Assembly (NCBI GenBank): GCA_947473535.1
Contig: CANJFK010000005.1
Span: 1 to 12,547, forward strand
Reading direction: 5' to 3'
Length of the DNA: 12,547 nucleotides
Origin: Legionellaceae bacterium
Lineage (GTDB): Bacteria > Pseudomonadota > Gammaproteobacteria > Legionellales > Legionellaceae
The position numbers and the translations under genes were made by a program. A model generated the notes under the pieces. The model saw only the letters and a list, made by a program, of their open reading frames with translations, was not told where the DNA came from and did no database searches. Below, one piece after another: positions 1 to 9,700 of the stretch (position 1 is the first letter of the stretch; each line of letters begins with the position of its first letter).

Positions 1-780
1 GTTAGAAACAATGCATCGCTGCTTAAAATTAAAGATGCATTAACCCCTCTTTTTGCACGAAATCGATGGCTGCATGCACGTGGTTATTTACCGCCTGCCA
101 TGGCAAATTATTGGCAAAAAGCCGCCAATAAATGGATCGATTATTTGGCTGAACAACCGCATGTGATTGAATTAAAAGTTGAACATGAATTATTTAAACG
201 TTGTGTACGCGAAATGGGTATCGACGGGCTAAAGGCGATACTGGATACATTAAAAGGCAAAGATAGAGCTAGAATCGAAGCGTTATATGGTAAAACAAGG
301 CCTGCTTTTTATGCGGCCTGCATGGATACCGCGCCGAACGATGCTGTTCAAGCGTATTATCAATTACTACTCAATCATATCCAAACCGGAAACTATTTTC
401 CTTACAGTGAGCTCGGTTTCTCATATAAATATCAACATCAGCGTTTGTTAGTCGATCTCGTCAGTGAATTAAACCAGGTTGTTCGAGCACAAATTCTAAA
501 CGGGGATCAACATAATGCATTAGGACAATTAGAAAAGATATCCATTGCTGATTGCTTGAAAAATTTAGCCACATGCCGAAACTTTCTTGATGCACTGAAA
601 TTGCGTGCCGCAAATGAGCAATGGCTTGGATTAATTGTCATCCCTGAATTGGAAGATAAATCCAACACCGACGAAAGTTTGCGTGAGATTCGTTTACGTT
701 ATGCCGACCTAAACAACATCATTTTAAGAAACCGCCGTGCTCTAGCAGCACAGCGTGCTATCGATCACTTAGATGAATTA
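1..780 (+). other. Unrecognised N-proximal helical region (residues 1-260)
   Basis: This is the most upstream visible part of the giant protein. It is rich in Leu, Ala, Gln and His with amphipathic spacing, suggesting packed helices, and it ends in a basic helix-like stretch (ILRNRRALAAQRAIDHL, residues 241-257). I recognise no family motif. Because the true N-terminus lies outside the window, secretion or targeting signals cannot be assessed here. Confidence 0.4.
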
Positions 781-3700
781 AGTCCAAGTCCAATTGACGC
801 AGGTGCCGCGGCAGTTGGTAGTGCTAAACCAAAAGCCGCAACGCTTCCTGCTCATTTTTTTCCTCATTTGAATGGTGAATGGTCCTTAAGTAAAAGTGGC
901 GAGGCGCAATTAGAATTGCAACAACAAATGGAAGTTGAAAATGTGTTGCAATTAGATCGGGAGCACCAAGAAGACAACAACCCTTCCGTTGATGAAGGGA
1001 TTACCGGAAAACTGGTGAATTTTGACAATATTTATGAAGACGATGTGCTCTTTAAAACCTTTGTTCAAAGCTATAAAACTGAAAATCCCTTTCTCACCGC
1101 AAACGCTAGTCCTTTTGGACAAGCGTTGCAACTTTTTTCTGTGGGATATAAGCACGCTAACCCAAGTGCTAGTGACGACGAATGTTTATTAAAATTTCTG
1201 TTTAAAACATGGATCAATGCCAACCCGATAAACAATTCCCGATTTGTGATTAAACACATGACACTGGATGCCGCCAAAGCATTGATGCGCGCACACTTAG
1301 CACTACCCTCTGGCTTAAATCCGGATAACTTGCCCAAAGGATTTTATACCGCACGCACCAAAGATGGTGAATTGTATTTGGCGTATCGGGTTGAACGAGG
1401 CTATTTTACCTCCAAAAATCCACTAACCGTGAATTTAAAAGCGAAACCGCTTCCATTAGAAGCCTGGGCCGGTGACTTTCGTCAATTAAACGCACCGAAG
1501 TATGACGGACAGATCATAAACCAATTGGATGATGAGGACTGGAATACCATTTTCTTATTTGCTCAATTACAACCATCAAAACCGAGTTATTTGCAAGATT
1601 TTACTCAATTTTGCAATGAACGGGGTGGAGAAGCGGCCGTATTCGGTACTTTAAATTCACAAAATCGCAAAAAAATCATCACCTCATGGCCTGTAGCCTT
1701 TCAAGTTTGGCAGTGCGCTGGCATCGATGGCATTCAGCAATTTTTAACCCATCATCAAGATCATCTTGAACCAGGGCCTGCGTGTTGGCTTTTATTCAAC
1801 GACCTTCATGATGACCCACTACGAACGTGGGCTCTGCAGATGCTTCAGTCGAATGGCCACTTCAAGCACGATGAATCTTATTTGCGCGCATTGGGACAAG
1901 TATATTATCGTTTTGGACCCAATGGTCTTCGTAGTTTTCTCCGTAAGTTACGTTACATTGAAACCAACTTAGGTGACGTTTTTTTTGATCGCTTCAATCG
2001 AGATGTTCTTGCAAAAAGCCGCAATTTCAATGAACTCATGACCGATGAGTTTTTTACCGCCATGGACGATATGGTTGCACAATTAAAACCAGCTGCAAAT
2101 AGCCACATCCCCCAAGAACAAGCACAAAAACATCGCGATGTATGGCTTGCTGTCAGTCAACGTCACATGGACGCTCTTGGCTGGGATCAGATTGACCATT
2201 TATGGAAAGGGTATTCTTATTTTCTAAAACAATTGGAACGAATCGGTGTCACATTAAAAGGCGATGAATTTGATAATCTCCCCGCCATGGACATGCTAAC
2301 AACGATGGATCGAATGTTGCGAAATTTAAGGAAGATCCCTAGCCCAGAATTGAAAGAACGGTATTTGATTAAATTGAGGGAAGGTAAGCTCGATTTGACA
2401 CACGGAGGGATCTATTGTGCGGTTGAATATGATGGCATCAAATCTGTCGACGACGACTTGTTCTTAACCAATTTTGAATACACAAGCCAGGACTCACCAA
2501 CGTATGCTCCTGATTTAAAAACAATATTTACATGGCCAACGATAAACGCCGCCGTGATGATGCGCCGCACCCTCGCGTCAGCACGACGATTAACGCAAGA
2601 CGATAGTCTGTATTTAAATCAACAATTTAAATTAGCAACACAACCTCAGCGGAGTGAGCTCCTCTGGTTGTTGCAAACGCAGTATGATGGAAGCATGCAG
2701 CAGGCACTTGAAACATTGCAAACGATTAATAGCAACAGCATGCAAGAAATAGGTCACTTGATTCATCGATATGTTTATGAACAACAACAATCCTTGCAAC
2801 TTAATTTTGAGGCCATGTGCTGGCTTGCAGGTTATTGTCATACGAATCACCATAATATCAACAGGATTGCTACCCATAGTTTGGATCATGGTGCACTCCT
2901 CGAAGCCATCAGCATTTTGTACAAATCGAAGCAAACAGCGAAGATTGAGCTATTGCTTCAGGCTGCAAAACCCATCAGCACGCAACCGAAAGATTATCCC
3001 ATTATTCTCCATACGGAAGCTTATAAATTAGCCGCTTTGTTTGGTGTTCGCCCTGACTCGTTAGATCAATTTTACATAGCAACACAAGGTCTAAAGCCCA
3101 TAGTATTTCTAGAGTTAAAGCTCCTCATCACTCATTTGCTATCCGTTGACTATCAAGCTTCAAATCTTGCTGCATTAAATGAAGAAAATTGGCAAAAAGT
3201 GCTCCAGTGCATCGATCATATGAAACGTGATCCAGCACATGCCAACACGTGTCGTGGACCTTTAATTGAGCACTTTGAGGAATCACAGGGTCTGCAATTT
3301 GGCTTTGCAAAAGGCGGCGATTTTAGACTTTTAAAGGATACGGACGAGGATACGCCTGATGGCTTGGGCAATTTCCCAGACCATCATAAACGCGTGCTTC
3401 ATTTTCTTCGCGCACACATCGTGGTACCGATTGATAGCAATACAAAAGAGGCTTTAGCCCCGATCATCAGCTTTTTCTTTCAATTGCAAATTCGTCCCAC
3501 ACATCTGAATGAGCTTGAACCATTGCTTTCCACGCTTGAAAAAACACCATCGGATCGCTATTGGAGTACTTCATTCTTTTTAGGCTTGTTAGAGTCATTG
3601 CAACCTGAAGATAAAAAAATTCCTTTTTCAATTTCTATGTTGAAAGTCTTGTTACAAGAAGACACATTAGCGGCAAAACCAAAGGATGACAACGATAATC

Positions 3701-6700
3701 CCATTGCCAAAGAATTCCAAGAACCATTGACAGCCACCATACAACTAATTTTAAACAACACAATCTATACTCGTGAACAACAAGCGATTCTGTGCCAATT
3801 AGCTTTACGTGAATTTGGATGGACTAAAAATACGTTACTCACAAAAGATATTATGGGGCAACTGGGCACTGAGGCTTACACGGATCTCACCCGAAGTTAT
3901 GCTCTGATTATTTTGGAAAAAGCAACGCACTTTAACGATCTTGCCACACGATTTGAAAATTGCACTAACTTGTTACAGCACGAATCCAGTCAACATCCTC
4001 AACTTAGTTCGAGTTGGGCAAATACATCAAAACACTGGCTAAAAGCACTGAGCAAAGAACCCGTTGTTCAGACCCTGTATACAAGAATCAAAACCATTGG
4101 CGATAAAGATAAACAAGCGATGATTCTTCACATTTTGGCGTGGAGCACACTGAATCCTGCCATGCGTGATAACGAAGCTTACAACTACGATGTGCAAAAA
4201 AAATCAGGGAAACTAATCGCTCGTTTAATGGATGAAAATACGCTTAAGATGCCGGAATTAATGGCACTGGCAAACTGCTACCCCAAACAGCCGTCACCCA
4301 GTGCTGATGACCTTTTGCGCATGATCAAAAGCAAAACTAACGAGGGCAACGCATGGGATAGCGTTCTGGATACCTTTAGACGTACACCAAATCCAACCCC
4401 ACGCCCTGATTTTGCAACACTCGCGGTCACACGTGATGCAGACTTGCAACGTATGATTGCCGATACGCAAATTGGTAATGGCGCCGAGAAAAGCTATTTT
4501 GCCCCTGAATTAACCGTGCGCTTAACGTTAGTATTCGCTCATTTGAAACGACTTGAGAGTGGCGAAGAAACCATCGATGTCGATGGTCGAGAATACAAGC
4601 TTGCCGAAATGAGCCCTGACGAGTTGCAACTCGCTTTTCAAAAATTATCTCGTATATCGCAAAGTAAACCCAAAGACGATTTACTTCGAGCTAAAATTTG
4701 GGCTGTATTATTTGAAACACTCGGCCGAACACAAGGAAAATACCCGCATTTAGCGCAACAATTTGCCCTGATTTCGACGGATATGGGTATTGAAGCACCC
4801 ACACGCGTGTTGCAATTAGCCACAGGCGAGGGTAAGAGCCATTTTGTCGCCATGCGTGCCGCTCGCCATGCCGGACTTGGAAAAGTGGTTGATATTTGCA
4901 CCGCAAAACGCTCGTTAGCTGAACGTGATCAAGATGAGTATCAAAGCTTCTTTAAGTATTTAGGTTTAACTACAGGCTATATTCATCCAGGCTCTAAGTT
5001 TGAAGACTACATGGGCAGCCAAATTCATTACACGACGATGGGTGATTTGTCCCTGTGTTTTGATGAATTAAGTTATAAAGGCACCCCCATCCCTATCGAC
5101 AAAAACCAACGTATCGGTTTATTTGATGAGTTTGATTTTATTCGATTCGTTGAAGGCCTTAAAACACAATACAACTATGCACGACCCGCTGAAAAAACAC
5201 CGAAAGAAATGATGTGGTTTTATCAAGCGGTCAATGCCTTTTACGATGAACACCGGCAAACACTTCGCGACACAAAAAAAATCACAGCAGATACCGTGCG
5301 AGAATTTGCCTCTTTCTTACGCAAAGAAGCCGGACCATTTGACGATCGTCTAGCCTATCTTGCGGGGCTTGTGGAACGAAATGACCCTTTACCGCTGGTT
5401 CAATTGCTGCAATCAGCTCATGAAGCGGCAACACTTAAAGCTGGAACTGATTTCACCGTTAGAGAAGAGCCGGTTACTATCGGCAAAGAAACGTACCCGA
5501 TGCGCGAAATCATCCCGCTGTCCATCGACAATCAAAAAATGATCGGCTCCACCTACAGTGGGGGCGTTCATCAATTACTAGCGGTACGTTTAAATTCTAT
5601 CGCAGAAAAACAGCAGGAACCGCAAAATTATTACGTCCATCCTGAAAGCCACGTCATCAGCTCTAAAGTGGCCTCAGAATTAATGGCAAATTTATGGGAT
5701 AACTGGGAAGGATTCACCGGCACGATTTCAACCGCTCAAGCAGCGATGCTTCATGCTAAGAACGGAACACAAGTCTTGCATGTTCCTACCAATCAACGTG
5801 ATTTGCGGCATTGGCATAAACCTGAGTTTTTTAATGATGAATCAGACCGGCTAAAAGCCGTTGGGAAAGCCCTTCGACACGCGCTTCAGAAAAAACAATC
5901 CATTTTATTTTCTTGCAAAAATGACCATGAAGTCATGCTGTTGGAAAATCGTATCCGGGGTTGCGGGATACAATGTCAAATGGCCGCACCGAAAAAAAGC
6001 GATATGAAGCAGTTCAAACGATCCATGTATTTTGTGACAGAAACTGGCCTGTTTTATTACGACAACGCCCTCAAACGTCTCGGACCAATTGAAGCGGTTT
6101 CGGCGGAAAATACTGCCGATTTACGTGCAAAATTCGTTACACAAGATCCTAACGCCCGACTAACCAATGACGATTTAGACGATATATTCCAAAAAACGGC
6201 CCATCAACATCCCTTAGGCTTAGGACTGACGGATGAAGAGGCTAGTCAATTTATGTTTTATACCAATGAAGACTCACGTCCTGCTAGTAAAGTTCTGGAC
6301 GATAAAACCAAAGCAGAACAATGGGTTGCTGGTAAAAAGACAAATCCGGTAGCCTTGGTGGCATCAGGATTTGGTCGAGGGGATAATGTGGGGGTGGAAG
6401 CTGTCTTCTTGATGGATGTGAATGATACCAATGACCAACTCCAAAAAGGCGGCCGTACAGCCCGAAATGGGGCTGAAGGCGAAGTATCTCAATTTTACTT
6501 AAATAGTCGTTTACAAGACGAGGAAGTCAGATTATTAAATACTTTAGATAGGCTGGGGATCGACCGCCCCGAGCTAACGCACGTGCCAGGCGGTGAATCG
6601 ATAGACGAACAACGCTTTGAGCGAATCATGTTATTGCGTGAGTATGTGTTTGGTATTGAAAATGCCGCGAATGAAGGCTACCGAAGTGCGCTTGCTTCCT

Positions 6701-9700
6701 TCTCATCGTGGGGTACCAGTTTATTGGGCGGTATTAACGACGGCCAAACCAGAGAAAACATGGCTCGAGATTTTAGCCTTTACTTTAAAGGCCTCGAACG
6801 AGATTGGACAGATATTTCCAGTCGAAAACTATCCATTGACCAGAAAGTAAAAGCAATCCGCGCTAAAATCGTCCTGTCAGTCCAGGCCATAACAGACTAT
6901 TGCGTACAAGAAACGGTCGACGCTCCAGTCTTTCGCGAGAAACCCTATTTGCCTTTCGATACACTATTTGTTATGCCACAAGAAGCGCCCAAACCCCCTC
7001 GCGCTGCGCGAGCTATTGCATTAATTTGCACTATCTTAGCACGTGTGGATAGTGCGTCTCTCGATAATACAACCATTCAAAAATTCGCGAGTGAACTGGA
7101 TCGTATCTATAGAAGTCACCAGCATCAGCGAAAACTTATTGCTTTTTCAAAACAAATCGCGCAAGTCCGTACACTGCATGAATTTGGAGAAGAATTAAAA
7201 ATCTTAAGTCAACAAACACAAGAGGGTAAACAAAGCCGTTTTGCAAAAGCCAAAGCAACGGTTGAAAAAGACATTCCCGAAGAAGCGGTTTTTGATGACG
7301 TCTCCGATAAGTTACGCGACTTGTTTATTGGACTAACCGATCAATTTAATCCGGATTTACAAGACGCGCTGATGGAATACCTAACCTCGCCATCATCCAG
7401 TAGTCCTGCCATACGAATTGAGCGAATATTGCCCGTAGTCCAATACATTGGAACGTTTACACCGTTACAGCAAGAGCAATGGGGAGAAGATTACATTCTT
7501 GAATTGGATCAGTTGTTAAATGAAAATGATATTCCTGTCAGTCTGTTACAAGAGCAACTCGCTAAATCACCCATGCGCATCGGACATTTAAAAGCCCTAC
7601 TGCGTGTAGCCATGAGTGTTTCTCAGAACGAGCAAGAGCAGCTTAAGTACCTTGAAATCTTAAACAATGCTACTGCAACCTCAAGAGAACAGCGAGTTCG
7701 AATGCTCACGCAATGGGAATTGCTCGCCGGGTCGCTAGACGATCACCAACGACCTGCATTTTTATCGGCATTTTGCACGACAATGTCCTATTTTAAAGAA
7801 GGTGAAAATTGGGATGCGTTTCTACGATTGGTTGAAAAAACCAAGCAATGGTGGAATAAAGGTGGGAATCATCAATACCAACATGACTTGTTAAAACTAT
7901 GGGAAAACCTAGCACAAAGCCAAGGCCCTGAAGGCCTAGATGATCTCATCAGACAAAACCTGAATTTGGATGGTAAGGCTTGGTTCCAATTCTTGTCACA
8001 AAGCGCCACCTTACCAGCGGCGGTAATCACAACGATGCATGAAAATATCGAAGGATTAGCACGTGATGAATTAGCACACGATGTTAAAAAAAGTCAGGCA
8101 TTAACAAGTTTCTCAAACTGCATAGGAGGGTTGAAGGCCTTTGGGGATCTGAATCCAACACAAGACGATGTCAACAGCCTAGAAGGGTGTGACTCAGGAA
8201 AGTTGAGTATTCTAGCTTCTTTTATTTTGACCAACAAAGACCGGCTTGAAAAAGTGCTTGTCATTGAACCTGCGGTTTTGGAAACCTTGATTCAATCGCC
8301 ACCAAACCAGTTAGAGAATCAGTTACAACGTGCTGAGCATCGAACACGCTTGCAAAAAGATACGACAGCATTCATTGGACAAGCGGCAAACGATAAACGG
8401 CTACCCAGCGAACAGCAACTGTATTCGTCACAAGTACAAGCCAACGTTGATCATTATCGAGAAACATTAGAAACCTTACTAGCACCCCAAGACATTGAAG
8501 CCTTGTCGTTTTTAATGCCCAAATACCTCGAAGACTTGGGTCGTTATCCTGATGTATTTAATCTCATGGTAACAACCTATCGAACATTACTGGCATCAAG
8601 TCCCGATAATGCAAATCGATTTTGTGCTTGGCTTAAAACCCTCTCAGACCAAGATTTATTGCATATTCACAGCGTAGACGATGCAACACACATGATAGCG
8701 TTGCTTCAACACATGCCAGCGGTCTATGCCTTTCCTCCACAGAAACGAGATTATCTATTCCAATGGCTAACGCCGGCCGTTCTAGGGAACATGCGTTCAA
8801 ATCCTGCATTATTCCACGCTATCATGGAAACAATACCAACGCCTACAGCAGGAGCCCACCCAATCATCAACAATTTAAATCAATACTATCAAAATACACT
8901 GCTATCCATGATTGCATCATTGGATGCACCAACGTTAACAACCTGTCTTCTCGGCCTATATAAAATGGACTATTTGATCGCCCAGCTGCCGCAACCTGAC
9001 CAAAATGCGCTTAGAGCCGGCTTAAGCTCCTTGCCAATAGAGCGCTTTTTAGCCGTGTTAAAATTGTTGCAGGAAACTACTCACGGTATTGTCATTAATC
9101 ACATACACCAGACCGCCGCCCCCGTATTAATTGCCTTACATCGTTCAAATTTACAAATGGAACCGATTCAATGTCTGAGTACACGACTCGTCGATTACAT
9201 AAAAACCATTTATCAGGCTCAAAATTTAACCGCATTATCTAAACTGCTATCAGAAGAACACCTGGTGATTAATCAGTTGGACGCGTCTCATCTTAATTTG
9301 CTAACGGCGTTGATGTCCAATCAGCGATTGCCAAGACTCAATCATTATCCGGGCGTTTGTCGAGACTTGTTGCACTTTATCCAACAAACCTCGTTAAGCC
9401 TCGAGGAGTTAGAACCTTATTACGATCAACTCATTGCGCTAGGTATCCATTTATCAGATGCGCATGCGCCAGAAACCGCATTTAAAGCATGTCTTGATGG
9501 CGTGGAGTCATTACAACAAACATTGCGAAAACTCGCGGCAGATCGTAAAGCGGACTGTGTAGCATTGATAGAATATCTTCCTGAATCGAAATTTCATGCC
9601 ATCACAACGCTGACTAGTCTTGTACAGAATCCTGAGGCAATCCATTCTATTCTAACGGTACTCAATGGCATCCCTAACCAAGCACCTGTGGCTTATGAGA

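Larger units (their letters stand above)
4606..6705 (+). other. SecA-like superfamily 2 ATPase (DEAD motor) core, residues about 1536-2235
   Basis: Motifs occur in SecA order. MSPDEL (1537-1542) resembles the SecA N-terminal LSDEEL. A Q-motif-like HLAQQFALI (1583-1591) precedes Walker A ATGEGKS (1607-1613; SecA RTGEGKT) at the SecA spacing. TAKRSLAERD (1634-1643) matches SecA VNDYLAQRD and is followed by YLGLTTG (SecA FLGLTVG). Walker B is FDEFD (1708-1712; SecA DEVD). STYSGGVHQ (1850-1858) matches SecA RRWSDGLHQ, GFTGT (1904-1908) matches GMTGT, and VPTNQRDLR (1928-1936) matches IPTNRPMIR. GFGRG (2123-2127) matches AGRG. QKGGRTARNG (2148-2157) fits QxxGRxxRxG, keeping both arginines, then SQFYL matches SRFYL. 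Walker B to GFTGT is about 195 residues, long enough for a SecA-like preprotein-crosslinking insert. Walker Lys1612, Asp1709, Glu1710 and both motif VI arginines are present, so ATP hydrolysis is plausible. The substrate is unknown. Confidence 0.85.

Noticed and set aside
100..102. First in-frame ATG as the gene start
   Set aside because: The frame is already open from base 1 with the same protein character upstream, and no clear ribosome binding site precedes it. The start is more likely outside the window.
952..1337. Two short minus-strand open frames
   Set aside because: They sit opposite continuous frame-1 coding sequence and show no domain or ribosome binding site support.
4638..4906. 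Overlapping minus-strand open frames opposite the Walker A region
   Set aside because: They lie opposite the strongly motif-supported SecA-like coding sequence, have no recognisable protein features, and are best explained as shadows.
4606..6705. Housekeeping SecA (secA) gene
   Set aside because: Only the motor core matches. The motifs are diverged, the C-terminal SecA elements are not seen, and the domain is fused into a protein more than four times SecA's length.
6991..7050. Possible membrane helix at the AARAIALICTILARV segment (residues 2334-2348)
   Set aside because: The hydrophobic run is too short and is bounded by charged residues. It fits an amphipathic or buried helix better.
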